This document shows, piece by piece, positions 32,811 through 44,215 of a stretch of DNA of 64,000 nucleotides (the stretch's first letter is position 1; each line of letters begins with the position of its first letter). Source of the stretch: Anniella stebbinsi (lineage: Eukaryota; Chordata; Lepidosauria; Squamata; Anniellidae); contig JARDYH010000005.1 in NCBI GenBank assembly GCA_029215795.1, forward strand, positions 43,096,001-43,160,000, in the 5' to 3' direction. The notes under the pieces are model-generated. The model was not told the origin of the DNA. It did not search any database and saw only the letters and a program-made list of their open reading frames with translations. Made by a program: the position numbers and the translations under genes.

Positions 32811-33520
32811 TTTCTTCATTTGTTAGATTTGTATATGGCCCAACCAGCAAATGCCCTCGTGGCAGTTTTTCAGTCATAAAAACAACAAAACAAAAACCCA
32901 ATAGTAAAATAATAAAACAAAAAATACAACTATTCATATATCAAAGTAATAAAATATTAAACATTAAAAGCATTTGAACATTACAAAACTTGAAAGAGCC
33001 AGCAGTGAAATTAATAATCAATGCAACAGATTGCAGATTAAATACCTGCTAGAAGAGGAAGGTTTTCACCTGGCATCTAAATGTATTCAATGAGGACACC
33101 AGGCAGATCTCGCTGGGAAGGGCATTCTATAGATGGGACCCACTACAGAGAAGGCTCTTTCCTTGGTAGCCACACAACACATCACTGTGGATGGCAGCAT
33201 CCAAAGAGGAGCCTCTGAAGACAATTTTAGCAAATGGGCAGGAGAACAGTGTTGCCAAGCCATTTAAGGATTTTAAGATTAGCACCAACACTTTTAAAAT
33301 GGGCCCAGAAACTGACTGGCAATCGATGCAGTTGACATGGCACTGAAGTAATATGTTTGAAGCAGCCAGGCCCAGGAAACAGCCACGCTGCTCCATTCTA
33401 CTCTGGCTGAAGTTTCTGGACCATCTTCAGAAGCAGCCCCACATATAATGCATTGCACTAATCCAGGCAGGAGGTTACCAGGGCATGGATAACTTTCGCC
33501 ATGGGCACCAATCCAATGAA
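32811..33520 (-). mobile_element. L3/L2-type LINE 3' portion, old
   Basis: Read on the minus strand: GTTATCCATGCCCTGG, then CAATGCATTATATGTGGGG, AGGGAAC-like and CCTTAAATGGCTTGG blocks of the C-terminus, then a 3' UTR with GGCCATATACAAATCT at the left edge. Open frames are broken. Confidence 0.65.
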
Positions 33521-33717
33521 GGGGGCATTTTTAGACCGCTACAAGGGCTGTGATCAGGCCTGCACAAGGGGTGACTCACCAAGCTGAATACAGCCCATCA
33601 GACACCATGTACGGTAGTCTCCCAGGGGATTGACAAGTGCATGAACTCCTCTATTTAGGCAGCCCCACCCCCTAAGCAGCACAAACAAGCTGTTCATTGA
33701 GTCCCCGGTGAGCTGTG

Positions 33718-33757
<40 letters not shown>
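33718..33757. repeat. (GT)n microsatellite
   Basis: About 20 uninterrupted GT units. Confidence 0.95.
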
Positions 33758-33760
<3 letters not shown>

Positions 33761-33769
33761 GCAGGGGGC

Positions 33770-34380
33770 ATATGTCCTACTTTAGAGTTCTCTATTTGAA
33801 GGACTGCCCTCTATGTGACTTGTGGCACCCTGGCAGTAGCAACCTTGAAGGGGTCGTCTCTTTGGGGGATGCCACTTGGCAGGGGGGGATGCAAGTCAAA
33901 AGGGGGGAAACCCCTAACATAGGGTCAATTGGCTTTTATGGTTTTTGTGGGCTGGGGGGGTTGGTAGTTGCCCCCTTAAAAGCAACTAGAACTCTGAAGG
34001 AGCTGTCCAAGGTGCTGAACCCATTTGGGGGCTAGGGTTGAAATGAAACGAAGTCTGAAGGTGTCCTCTATTTAAAGGGCTGTCTAGTCTAAGTTTGAAA
34101 GAGGAAGAGAAAGACCCATCAGAAGGGAGTGCAGGGACCTTGAAGTTGTCCATCAACAGTTTGCACCTGGACAACAGACAAAGCAGATATAAAGGTCACT
34201 TGGTCGCACTCTCCTTCACTCTGGTGAGATGTATTGTATTTCTGTTGAGATTATCAGAATTATTTCTAAATTTGCATCTACACATACATCAGCACATGCA
34301 AATTTCATGCAAATCTCTGCCCTTTTTCTTTGATGATTCTATGCCTTTTTTGGCAATGCATAAGCAGCCACCCTATATAT
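33770..34380 (+). repeat. anonymous dispersed repeat, copy 2 (partner at 0.8 kb)
   Basis: 34057-34365 matches 815-1098 in the same orientation. The preceding part contains AACTCTGAAGGAGCTGTCCA and AGGTGCTGAACCC at 33992-34022, the arm sequence of the palindrome at 36529-36663, so two repeat families meet here. Confidence 0.55.
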
Positions 34381-34489
34381 GTAGAATGTGTGGGTCACAA
34401 CTTGTGAAGGGCTGTAGAAGTGTGTGAAGACAGGTTTTGCTAAAAGGAGCATGAAGAGAACTGGTGGACAATCTATATCATATAAACAC

Positions 34490-34558
34490 ATGGAGCTGCT
34501 TCAATGATGAGTCAGATCACTGGCCCAGTGGACACATTTACTGACCTTCTCCATAGGT
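34490..34558 (-). mobile_element. tRNA-Ala-derived SINE, 3' fragment
   Basis: CATGGAGCTGCTTCAATGAT, GAGTCAGATCACTGGCCCAG and TGGACACATTTACTGACC match the reverse complement of the SINE's 3' part (GGCAGCTTCCTATG end). It is followed 40 bases on by a plus-strand copy. Confidence 0.45.
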
Positions 34559-34597
34559 TACCTGAATACACAAACTGGTGGAAAGACTGTTGGCATG

Positions 34598-34797
34598 GAA
34601 GAGCCAAAGCTCAGTGGGAGAGCACTTGCTTTGCATTCCAAAGGTTCCCGGTTCAATCCCCGGCATCTCCAGGTAGAGCTAGGAAAAAATCCTGCCTGAA
34701 ACCCCGGAAAGCCACTGCTAGTTAATGTCAATAGTACTGGGTTTAGATGGACAAATGATGTGATTCAGATTAAGGCGGCTTCCTATGTTCCTAGGAA
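34598..34797 (+). mobile_element. tRNA-Ala-derived SINE, near full length
   Basis: The head has an A box (AGCTCAGTGGGAGAGC), an anticodon loop CTTTGCATT that gives TGC (Ala) and a B box (GGTTCAATCC), followed by CCGGCATCTCCA, which would pair as in a tRNA-Ala acceptor. The body has CCTGCCTGAAACCCCGGAAA and ends CGGCTTCCTATGTTC. Best copy in the window. It is not a functional tRNA gene: the head is fused to a SINE body. Confidence 0.88.
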
Positions 34798-35195
34798 GAG
34801 AGCAAGAGGGCTGAACTGCTTGATCTGTTACCCTGGAAGGGGGAGAAGACATCTTCTTTACAGGCTGGGGATTTAGAGATAGATGGGTAGTGTTTCTGGG
34901 TGCTCCTGGCCAGTGGCCATACAGAGGACACTTCCAAGCTGTGGCTGTGGATAAAACTGCTTGGGTAGGACATACAAAAAATGGCTGGAATTTGATCACC
35001 AGCTGTACAATGCAACTACCAGCAGTTCATCAGGAGAGTGTGGAACCTGGGATGGGCATGAACCCTGGTACAAGTGTACCTGTTGTGGATCTCTATTATC
35101 CCAGCTCTCCAGGAGACTATATTAAATTTTGATGGGTATCTCAACCAAGTGTATTTGCTGAGGATCACTGGCTAGGAACCCCCTTCATTGGAATG
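34798..35195. other. anonymous sequence
   Basis: No repeat family or exon recognised. Confidence 0.3.
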
Positions 35196-35219
35196 TTGAT
35201 TGATTGATTGATTGATTGA
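35196..35219. repeat. (TGAT)n microsatellite
   Basis: Six tandem TGAT units. Confidence 0.9.
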
Positions 35220-35229
35220 GCAATTCATT

Positions 35230-35700
35230 CATTCAAGGGATGGGTGAGCATTTCATTTCAGATCTGTTTCGATACAAATTTACCAACATTCACAAAATTG
35301 TCCATTTTGAGAACAAAAAGAACTTGATTTTTTTTTAAAAAAAAAATCAAATGTGGGACAAACAAAAACTGACAAATTCTTCCATCCAGGCTTTGGGCTC
35401 TGAGTGCGAGACTTAAATTCCTTTTTATTCAACCATGTTAGTGCTGAATTCGGGTTGCCAATACTTTTTTTGATGGTCTCCTCATCTTAACAGCTATATG
35501 GCAGGCAGGTAAAACATGGTCCTCTCCTAGCTAAGAATAGCTGTACCTCTTGAATTTGACTGGTGCAGATGGGTGAAAAATTCATTTCAGTTTGCGTTGG
35601 ATAAAAATGTACCAAATCTCACAAACCTCTGCAAACTTGAGATTTAAAAAGAACTGAATGTGGGAGAAAGCAAAACTGGCAGATTCACCTATCACATGTT
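35230..35700 (-). repeat. anonymous dispersed repeat, copy 2 (partner at 29.5 kb)
   Basis: Inverted counterpart of 29500-29970. The middle contains GAATTCGGGTTGCCAATACT and GCTAAGAATAGCTGTACCTC, complements of the landmarks given there. The two flanks (TTTCATTTCAGATCTG and TTCATTTCAGTTTGC) are similar to each other in direct orientation. Confidence 0.6.
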
Positions 35701-35888
35701 CATTCATTCTTTATTTAGCCCACCCTTCCCCCAAGGAGCTCAAGGTGACATTCACGGTTCCCTCCTTTTATTTTCAATGTTAAACTGTGGGAGAGTGACT
35801 GAACTAAGATCACCTACTGAACTTCATGGCTGAATTGGGATTTGATCCTGGTCCTAATCCAGCCATTACACCACACTGGCATTCGCTT
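35701..35888 (-). mobile_element. MIR/CORE-like SINE, decayed
   Basis: Left edge TTTATTTAGCCCACCCTTCC is the complement of the tail; right edge CAGCCATTACACCACACTGGC is the complement of the tRNA-like head. The middle is diverged. Confidence 0.65.
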
Positions 35889-36216
35889 TCCTTCTTTAAT
35901 CACCTCCTTTTATTATGGCAATAATTAGCAGCGGTTCTGAAGGATGTCTGGCAGGAAATGCAACAGCATCAATATCAAGAATGGCAACAGGTAGTAGTGC
36001 ATGTACCTGCTCTTGTGTTTCCATCCCTCCACTCCCAAGCCACCTTTTCCTGGCTTCTTAGCACCAATAGAGACCTGTTTTTTCTAAGACCCATTGTCAT
36101 GCATGCATCAGGGAGGATGATTATTGGTAAAATTGGGGCAGGGGAGGGAAGAATTAAACCTCCCCTCCTTGTGTGTGTATGAGGGGTCCCAATAAATATT
36201 GGACTCCCCTCAACTC
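35889..36216. other. anonymous sequence
   Basis: No family recognised. A small hairpin CCAATAAATATTGG lies at about 36189-36202. Confidence 0.3.
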
Positions 36217-36217
36217 A

Positions 36218-36282
<65 letters not shown>
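36217..36282. repeat. (TC)n(AT)n compound microsatellite
   Basis: About 28 bases of TC pass directly into about 38 bases of AT. Confidence 0.95.
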
Positions 36283-36284
<2 letters not shown>

Positions 36285-36528
36285 GACAATGAGTTGGATC
36301 CAGATTTACAGTGGATAAACTGCCCAGGTGAAAATAGACTTTCCTGACCCTCTTTTCCACAGATGCCCCTTCAGCCCCCTGAAAATGCTACATAGAATTG
36401 GGAGACTTTGCTGAATGGGTTGAGTTATGGGGTGGGGCAGGGTGGATCTATTTAGACAATGACTTATTTGAACGGAGTAAGTTTTCCTTCCAGGAGAGGC
36501 TGGTGGGGCTTTGATGTCAGTGGAGCTG

Positions 36529-36663
36529 GAATCCATTCCAGGTTTCAGACAGAACTACCCAGAACTCTAAAGGAGCTATCCAAGGTGCTGAACACTAACC
36601 CCAAATAGGTGCAGCATGTTGGATAGCTCCTTTAGAGTTCTGACTGAAACCCAGAATGGATTC
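36529..36663. mobile_element. palindromic MITE, GAATCCATTC ends
   Basis: A 135-bp element with ends GAATCCATTCCAGGTTTCAG and CTGAAACCCAGAATGGATTC. Arms continue through AGAACTCTAAAGGAGCTATCC with one small indel, centred near 36598. The inner arm also occurs singly at 33992-34022. TSD not evident. Confidence 0.7.
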
Positions 36664-37246
36664 CTAAACCCATCAAAATCAGAGCCATCGCCCTCTACTG
36701 TTTCCCTCCTATTAACATCTACCACTTGCACCTATGGAGTGAGGACTATCTTGGAGAGATGCAAGATATGATGGAGTTTGGAAACAAAAATCTTGCATGT
36801 GATAGCTGTAATGGCATGTTTTTAAAAGAAAAACTCCATTCTTCAACACTTTGCCATGTGAATCTTAGCCTGGCCGACTCTGCCACAGTCTATGGAAGAC
36901 GCTTACATTTTCATAGCATCGTACTTCAAAATCCAGACTTTGAGAAACATTCTGAATTGCCAAAGTAAAAAGGGCCTCCAAGGGTTTTTAGATCCAGTTT
37001 TTGATTCATTTCTAAAAGGAAGGGCTCTTTCCTGTACCACTTACTACTGTCAGACATTCAATGTCAAGGTCATGTAGGAAGATGCCACACCATGACTCCT
37101 TTGCACATCAACAGTGTCCTACTTCCCAGGAGAGATATTACTGGGGTGGGAAGGAGCTGTAGTGTGGACTCCTCCTTATTCATGCATGCAACATTATTAA
37201 GCAGTGTGGGAAGAATCAGCCCATGTGCAGCCCTTTCCATGCCATT
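36664..37246. other. anonymous sequence
   Basis: No recognised repeat. Short open frames on the plus strand (36726-36968) overlap another frame and show no domain. Confidence 0.3.
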
Positions 37247-37385
37247 AAAGCAGAGGTGAGCAACTTGTGGCCCTTCAGATATTTTAACCCACAACTCCTA
37301 TGAGCCCATCAGCACAGTCAATGGTGAGGGATGATGGAAGTCATAGGGCAAAACATTTGGAGGGCCACAAGTTGTCTGCCCCCCT
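37247..37385. repeat. palindromic dispersed repeat, full unit
   Basis: Arms AACTTGTGGCCCTTCAGATA and TTTGGAGGGCCACAAGTTGT are inverted copies; the centre contains GTCAATGGTGAGGGATGATGG. Clear 139-bp unit. Confidence 0.7.
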
Positions 37386-40190
37386 GCATGAAAGGATGGA
37401 GGCTGTTCCATCCAGCATTGAGTCCTGGACTCTTAATACACATAGTCTTATGTTAGTTTACAGAGGATTATGTGTATATACACAATGAATATCTACCCAT
37501 ACAGAAGTGGATCTTTCATGACTCCTACCACATAGTCCTGCTATTCATTTACCACACATCTGACTTCCCTGCAATTGTTGGGTCAGATCCAACTTCTTTT
37601 GTGCTGGCCAGAATATTCCCCAAGTGGAGTTCAGCTCAGAATGCTCCCACCAGTGGAGAGGAGAAGAAAGCAATCTGCCAGTTCCCTCTATAGCCCCCAA
37701 TATCAGTGTTCTAGAGGGTCCCCCAATCCTCAAGGGATGGGGATATAGAATTGCAAGAGAAGGAGAGAATCAACAAAGATTGCCTCCTCACCAATTCCAC
37801 CAGTGGAAATTCTCTGCTAGATCAAAAACCTTCTGTAGATGGCAGGAAGACACTGGATCTAAGCCCTTACCTTCAATTTGCTATCTATTTCAGGAGATAG
37901 TTTTCCATATCACACAGTTCCCTTCAGGAACAAGGTTGGAGCTTCTTTGTAAATTTAGTGCTGAACTTCCTCCCATGCCAGACTTGACTGAAATGTCTTT
38001 GGTAAGACATCACCACCAAGTTGTGAAAGAACAGGTGCTTGGCTGCCACTCTGCCTGAGTGTAACCATGTTGGCTAAAATGGGAATTCCAGGATGGGACA
38101 ATCAATGAAAGTTATCAGGCAGAAGAAGTGAACTGCTGTGATTGCAATCAGTGTGGAATTAAGTGACAAAGGTGTTTTTTTTTTTTGCTTTTACCCCATT
38201 AAGCTTCTGATCTTTCCCATTCAAAGACCTCAGCATTACTAAAATGTAAGATGCAAACACTTGTTATTGTTTTTACTGTCCCAACAGTGTTGGAGTATGT
38301 AAACTTCCATGTTTCACAGAACTGTTTAGGAGGCAAACGAAAGACTGATTAATTCTTCTGTGAAGCCTGAAAACGTCCAAAACCCTCCTTCAGCCTTGAC
38401 TGATGCAATAAAAGACATTTCCTAGGGGCTACCATGGAAACCTCTGTCTACTGAACAGAATTGGAAGATATCTTCCTATAAATGCTTGCTTAGAAGCAAT
38501 CCAGAGCACAAGAAAAATTATTCCTACAAAACCATCCTTTTTCTACCCTGGGGCTTCAATTTATGACGAACAGATTGATGACCTTTGAGAAAACATCTCT
38601 GCTTTCACTGTCCCAGACATTTAACTCTCTCTGGGCACAACCACTAGGAAAGGAGGAGGGGGCTTCAAGGAGAACTCATAGACGACTATCCCCGTTTTTT
38701 TTTAAAAAAAACCTCTTAATTGCCAGTTATGCAAACAGAGAGGGGAGACCACATGAAATTCCTTCAGACAGACAAGAAGCAGCCATCTAGTAAGCATTAT
38801 GAATAAACATGTAGTTTAAAAAGAAAAAAATATATAGAAAAATAGAGAGAGACAGACATCAGCACCCCCCCCCCCACCCCACCAACCAAGAAACACAAAT
38901 TAATCCTGGGAGATTTGGCCATCATATGACATGGCCAATCAATCAGAAGAAGAGGATTTCAGGCACGCCTCTTCTTTCATGCCACTAAAGGATTTTCACT
39001 CCTTGAGAGCACAATGCAAAGAGGGCAGAGTGAGGGAAGGTGGAGGGGGGGAGCCAATCAGCCCGGGATCAGCTGTAGGCTGGCTTGCTGTGGATCTGCT
39101 GGTCCCAGAGGGGGGCACGGAGAGACATATTGGGCCGTGTGGGAAACCCGCAGCCTCAGCTTCTCACATATTGTTCTCCTCCTCTTCCAGTGCCCCCCCT
39201 CCACCAAAGCCGTTAATGCCACAAAGGATAACTTTGCCTATTGTGCAGTAGACAGCTGAGAGGATAGAGTTAGCCATACACAGCTAGCTTTACTGACTCT
39301 CTCTCTTTCCCCCCCCCACTGCACCCCCTCCATGGGGGCAGGGTGAAGGGAGGGTGCAATCCAAATGGAGAGTTTGATGCTTCTCATACAAAAGAATTAA
39401 ATCCACTTAGGCCCCCTTTCTCCCTAATCTAGGACCGTGGGGGGTTAAATATGGTTACATTTTCATTAGGTGCTAATAGCCAAAGGACAGCACTGATGGC
39501 AACATTGTCATGCAGATGTCTCGGCGAAAGGGCTTCTCCCTGGGTCCAGAGGCTGAGGCCTGTTTGGAGTGGGGAATTGTGTCGTTTGGCATTGTTGGCT
39601 GGTGAATTCCATCAATGGGGAAGTCATGTTTCCTCTGAAGGGAAGGAAACAAGTTAAAATAGTGGGGGTGGGCTTGGTCAAGGCAGGGTGGATGGTGGAC
39701 GGGGGATGGGGACGAGCGAGGCAGGCCACAGACGAAGTCTCGGGCCTGGTGGTGTGTGTGGCCAGCTCCACCTGAACATGCAAAGAGGCATCAGACCCTC
39801 TGACGGGCCAGCTACTCTGTCACAACGCAGAGCGCAAGAAGAAGCACTGTGCAACAGGAGCTTCTGTGTATGAAAGGACATTGGGCTGGCAGGAGGGGGG
39901 TTCTGGGTATTTCTCAGGGTGTATCTTTCCACTAACTGTAAACTCAAGAACTCCTGGCTAATCATTCCAAGAAATGCAAAATAAGAATTGTTTTGAGACC
40001 CAGAATAGAAGGAGCAGAGGGGCCAGTGTTTGCCAGGAAGCCCTGAAATGGCTGAAAAGTGCAGAAAACAGGTATGTGGGTCTTAGAAGCACTATTCGAT
40101 TGCTGGGTTGCCTTTACAAAAATGAGAGCACCCAACAGGGAGGGATGAATCTGCCTTTTTCAGTGTCTACAAACTTTCCAATGTTTTGAA
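37386..40190. other. 2.8 kb of anonymous sequence
   Basis: A 144-codon open frame at 37624-38058 has no domain. 37578-37864 may be a MITE: GGGTCAGATCCA at the left and GGATCTAAGCCC at the right are roughly inverted. C- and A-rich runs lie at 38696-38710 and 38866-38882. 38900-39260 is high-complexity GC-rich sequence, the best candidate here for a constrained non-coding segment, but unproven. Confidence 0.3.
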
Positions 40191-40915
40191 ATGCAGCTTG
40201 GTTCTGTCCCGATTTCGCATCCTTTTGCACATTTTTTATTCAAAAGTCGGCATTAACGTTAGTGTCCATTTTTGTACACATTTCTCTTAATGTAAGCCCT
40301 TCTGCATGAATTTCTCCTCATGTAAGTATTTTAGTATGTATTTCCCCTAATGGATAAGAAGGTATTCCTAGTACATACGTTACAAAAAAGGGGTGTAAAC
40401 ATGCATGTGCTAGAATATATGTGTAGAAAAATGCATATATTACAAAAATGCATACATTTTGTGTGCAATTTCCCCAAGTATATGTAGTTTTGTACATATT
40501 ATTTGATGGGAGAACTGCATTGCTAGGGTGACCAGATAAAATCCAGGTCAGGGCTTATGTAACTTTAACAGTTGTAGAGAAAAGGGGATTTCAACCAGTG
40601 TCATTTGTATGCAATTAGTTCCTGGTGAAATTCCCTCTTCATCACAACTGTTAAAGTTGCAGGGGCCCTGCCTTCTTTTGTATATGGTCACTCTAGTATA
40701 GGGCATGCACCTTTAACTGTTGTGCTGAAGAGGGAATATCACCAGGAACTAATTGCATACAAATGACACTGGCTGAAATTCCCTTTTCTCTACAACTGTT
40801 AAAGTTACATGAGCCCTGACCTGGATTTTATCTGGTCAGCCTATGCATTGCAAAATTTGGAGAAGTGTGAAAATTGGAGAATAATTGCCTTTCAGTTCAT
40901 ATATTAGTCTGGGAA
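40190..40915. repeat. degenerate TGCATTT-type repeat region hosting a hAT-like dimer
   Basis: Repeated TTTTTGTACACATTTCTC, ATGAATTTCTCCTCATG, GTATGTATTTCCCCTAATG and AAAAATGCATACATTTTG motifs spaced at about 30 bases form a loose tandem pattern. The dimer at 40524-40843 sits within it, and the pattern resumes to the right with GCAAAATTTGGAGAAGTG. Confidence 0.5.
40524..40843 (+). mobile_element. hAT-like MITE dimer (type B ends), perfect TSD
   Basis: 320 bp. Ends are TAGGGTGACCAGATAAAATCC and, inverted, TAGGCTGACCAGATAAAATCC. TGCATTGC flanks both sides exactly (40516-40523 and 40844-40851). The core is the same asymmetric inverted dimer as type A, with the inner terminus TATATGGTCACTCTA at about 40680-40694. 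It differs from type A in the roughly 20 bases next to the termini. Confidence 0.92.
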
Positions 40916-40930
40916 GTACAAATTAGCCTT

Positions 40931-40973
<43 letters not shown>
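40931..40973. repeat. (AAT)n microsatellite
   Basis: About 14 tandem triplets. Confidence 0.95.
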
Positions 40974-41149
40974 CAAACCAAACAAATTTCTCCACCATCC
41001 CAATGATTTCACTGTTCAGTGAGTGATTGACTGACTTATTTTTGCTCTCTTTCGATCCCTCTTTCTAGACTTTTTTCTATAACTGTACAGGACTTTCAAG
41101 ACATGCCCTTTGAAAACAATGCACAATTGATGTTATGGTAGAGTATTTC

Positions 41150-41245
41150 AGGCAGGAATCCTTTAACCATTTACATGGGATTAAGCCTCATTGGACCCAA
41201 GAGGATTTATTTTGAGCAAACATGGGATTGTGCTGTGAAAATCTT
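41150..41245. mobile_element. GTGCAATCCTATGC-type MITE, decayed
   Basis: AGGAATCCTTTAACC at the left and CATGGGATTGTGCTGTG at the right are roughly inverted, with GCCTCATTGGACCC between them as in other copies of this family. Confidence 0.4.
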
Positions 41246-41320
41246 ACTACTACTCGTTTATATAAGACATTTCAAAAGTTCAGAGTGCTTCTCAGAAATC
41301 TTCACAACTGTCCTCTAAGG

Positions 41321-41500
41321 TAGGCTGACCATATGAAAAGGAGGACAGGGCTCATGTAACTTTAACAGTTGTAGAGAAAAGGGGATTTCAGCCAGTGTCA
41401 TTTGTATGCAATTAGTTCCTGGTGAAATTCCCTCTTCATCACGACAGTTAAAGTTGCAGGGGCCCTGCCCTCTTTTGTATCTGGTCACTCTAATATAGTG
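41321..41500 (+). mobile_element. hAT-like MITE (type A), truncated to one monomer
   Basis: Starts TAGGCTGACCATATG and runs through a complete first monomer to CTGGTCACTCTAATATAGTG, which includes the spacer between the monomers of the dimers. The second monomer is missing, so this is a truncated dimer and not an ancestral monomer. No TSD found. Confidence 0.8.
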
Positions 41501-42114
41501 GCCATTTTAAGTTGGGTAACATCAGGTCGAAGAGAGTCCCACATCTCATATAGGGCAGATACATGGAAAAGAAAAGTGTGCAATGAATTTAGAATCACAT
41601 TCACATAGTAAGCTTATGATATATTAACAGCTATCACAAAAAGCAATTCAAAGCAATGCTGCACCAAATATACTCGTTTACATTTTGGGGTAAAAACTAA
41701 ACATGTCAGTGGGATGGCATTTTTTCTTGAAAAACACTCAGACCGAATCTGCACTGACCTTTCTCAATCCTGTTTTGTGCTATGGCTTCCCTTGGCTACT
41801 GCTGCTGCAGCTTCAGAGCCATTCCTCTCTCTGCCCCCACCCTACTCCAGCTGCTGCTGCTGCTGCTGCTGCATTCTTAGATCAGACACATGAGTGATTT
41901 TCACTCACTCAGGGATCACATCATGAATGAGTTGATGTCACAACATTATGTAACCAATCAGATTGGACTGTGTGCTGATGTCACTGATGGCAGTAAAAAT
42001 GAATGAGCAAACATTTTCACAAGGGATGCAGAAAAAAGCCTGTCAATACAAGGCTCTCCCCCCCCCCCCCTGGTTTGTTTGTTTGGCATTGACAAAAATC
42101 TTCACAAAAGACTG
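41501..42114. other. anonymous sequence with (CTG)8 and a C run
   Basis: (CTG)n at 41849-41872 and C12 at about 42059-42070. No repeat family. Confidence 0.5.
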
Positions 42115-42222
42115 TGAAGAGTAGCCTTCCCCAATATGTCATCCTGCCTTTGGCCATGCTGGCTAGGAATTATGGGTGTTACAGTCTAACACGTTTGGAC
42201 TGTGCCAGGCTAGGAAGGCTGT
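42115..42222. repeat. palindromic dispersed repeat, decayed
   Basis: AGCCTTCCCCAATATGTCAT, GGCCATGCTGGCTAGGAATT and CTAGGAAGGCTGTTG fit the family; the arms are mutated. Confidence 0.5.
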
Positions 42223-42368
42223 TGAAGTGTGGTGCTTTGTTTCCAATTCAGTTCATATGGAGGCCAGCATGTGTAAACTGGGCCAAGGATGCAGGGCAGA
42301 AACATGTCCAGAGCAACTCTTATAGCAGAAGTGGGCACACGTTGCCCACATCTGCCTTATAGAATCAA

Positions 42369-42594
42369 GGGCTGAATTCGAACAACACAATAGTCAACTG
42401 GATAGTCAATACAACGATCATCAGTTGTATTGACTATCGTGTCGTCCGAATGCTGCCATAGTCAACTCAGCACTGATCCTAATCCACACCATGGTTGATT
42501 TATTACCATGTTGTGTGGGGAGTACTCCCTAGATGAACAACTGTAAAGTTGATTATTACCCCACCATTGACTATTGTGTTGTCCGAATTCAGCC
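42369..42594. mobile_element. palindromic MITE, GGCTGAATTCG ends
   Basis: 226 bp. Left GGGCTGAATTCGAACAACAC and right GTTGTCCGAATTCAGCC; arms continue through AATAGTCAAC and GACTATTGTG. A further inner inverted block, CAATACAACGATCATCAGTTGTATTG, lies at 42407-42432. TSD unclear. Confidence 0.7.
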
Positions 42595-43850
42595 AGTGAG
42601 AAGGATGGTACTGTAAGGCACATGCATAACAAGAAGTGATGTTACGTGCAGGTAGTTCTCCCACCCTAGGAGCTTGCTTGAACAATCTCTTCCACTCTAG
42701 AGGACCTTACTAAATCAAGGTCTGCATCAGATGTTAAAGTGTGCAAATAGAAATAAAAAGAAGGCTGTGTTGTTAAAACAACAGCTTCTGTTGCCATTTC
42801 AAAGTAACTAAGCATGAATACATGCTTGGTAAAAATAGTTTCTAAGGTGTCACACAACCCCTTTGATCTTTTTTTTTTTTTTTTAAGCCAAAGATTAACA
42901 CAACTGGAGCAAGTACTGTGGATAGTAATTTCTTGTGGACTAGATGCATGCCCCACAATGTATTGATGTGTCCTATGGTAATAGTAAAAAGGGGGATCAT
43001 GCCTACGCAATCGTGGGAGTCAAGATCAACAAAACCCTAGGCCAGGCTGTTGATTCATGATAATGACTGCAGATGGAGAAACTTGCTGACAAGGTTATAA
43101 ACTTTGCTAAACAGTAATTGTTAATTAGTACTAGGAAGGTGCTTGTAGATGTTGTGTTTACAATTCAGGAGACCCATTTATTATCCAAACTTTGTTTATC
43201 TGATTGGCAGTTTGCACAAACCTGGCAGCATGCTGGGAGAAAGTGAGTAGTAGCTAGCCTTAGCTTCGATGTGTGCTGTAGCAGGTAAGTGGTTGCTATT
43301 CTGTGCATCCACAAACTGTTTTTTTCAGTGCACATCACCCCCGATAATGTTTTAGAAACCCTCATAATATTGCATTAATTTTCCACATGAATATTTTATC
43401 ATAAACTTAATATTTGATCATACATTACAGGATCGGATGCATGAGATATCTCTGTAAAACTCATGCAGATAACCATGGTGCCATAGTCAATTTTGAAATG
43501 CAAATATCCACCATGACAGTTCCCATAGCCTTGGGTCCATTACACCACTCAGGTATCTTGTAATTGTAATTATCGAATCATAGTATTATAAAGGCCTACT
43601 CACTGTACAAATGCCCCTTGGATACCATGTATAATCTATTTATTTTCGTCATCAGTCACACAGTGGGTTTAACTTTTCTCCATTGTGAGTGTTTGCAGGC
43701 CTCCAAAATGGGTACGCTACAAGTCTCCACATCTAAGTTACTCCCACCAAACTGTCTCCTGGCTACACCTATCCAATGTTCCCCCTGCCTCCTCACTCCC
43801 AGCTTCAGCCATGATAGCTGAGTGGAACCTCCATGTTCATAAGCAGTAAT
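42595..43850. other. anonymous sequence
   Basis: T16 run at about 42870-42885. No family or exon recognised over 1.2 kb. Confidence 0.3.
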
Positions 43851-44215
43851 GTCTCCGGGTACAAAATATTATAATGATGCCAGAGAAGATATAATATGAC
43901 CAATTATGCAAAGTTTCTCTACTGGCACCGAGACTTCCCTGCTGTCAAGCCTCCTACAGGGTACTGACAAATATGTCACTCTGCAAGTTTCTAAATTTCT
44001 CTGTATAGCAATAAGTTGCAGACTGACGTTATGCAAATAAAAATCCTTCTGTTTACTTTTGATTGTACTAAATTTTGTAGTAGATATTGCAAATTGTTCC
44101 TTGTGTCAAACATATATTATGTTTTTAAATTTAGCTAAATTTTTATAAATTGTGCTGTATGCTGTACTAATGGTCTGTTGACTGCAAATAAAGGTGACTA
44201 TGACTGGAGATAAAC
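43851..44215 (+). mobile_element. possible non-LTR LINE 3' end
   Basis: A T-rich 3' UTR-like stretch ends GGTCTGTTGACTGCAAATAA and AGGTGACTATGACTGG, which resembles a LINE end without AATA tail. No coding remnant. Weak call. Confidence 0.25.

Noticed and set aside
34598..34675. Functional tRNA-Ala gene
   Set aside because: A and B boxes and a TGC anticodon are present, but the 5' acceptor side is mutated and the sequence continues into a SINE body found at other sites.
37624..38058. 144-codon open frame as a gene
   Set aside because: No recognisable motif; it overlaps a possible MITE and lies in a region without other exon signals.
41849..41872. Coding poly-Ala/Leu tract from (CTG)n
   Set aside because: The surrounding frames are short and without domain; simple microsatellite is sufficient.
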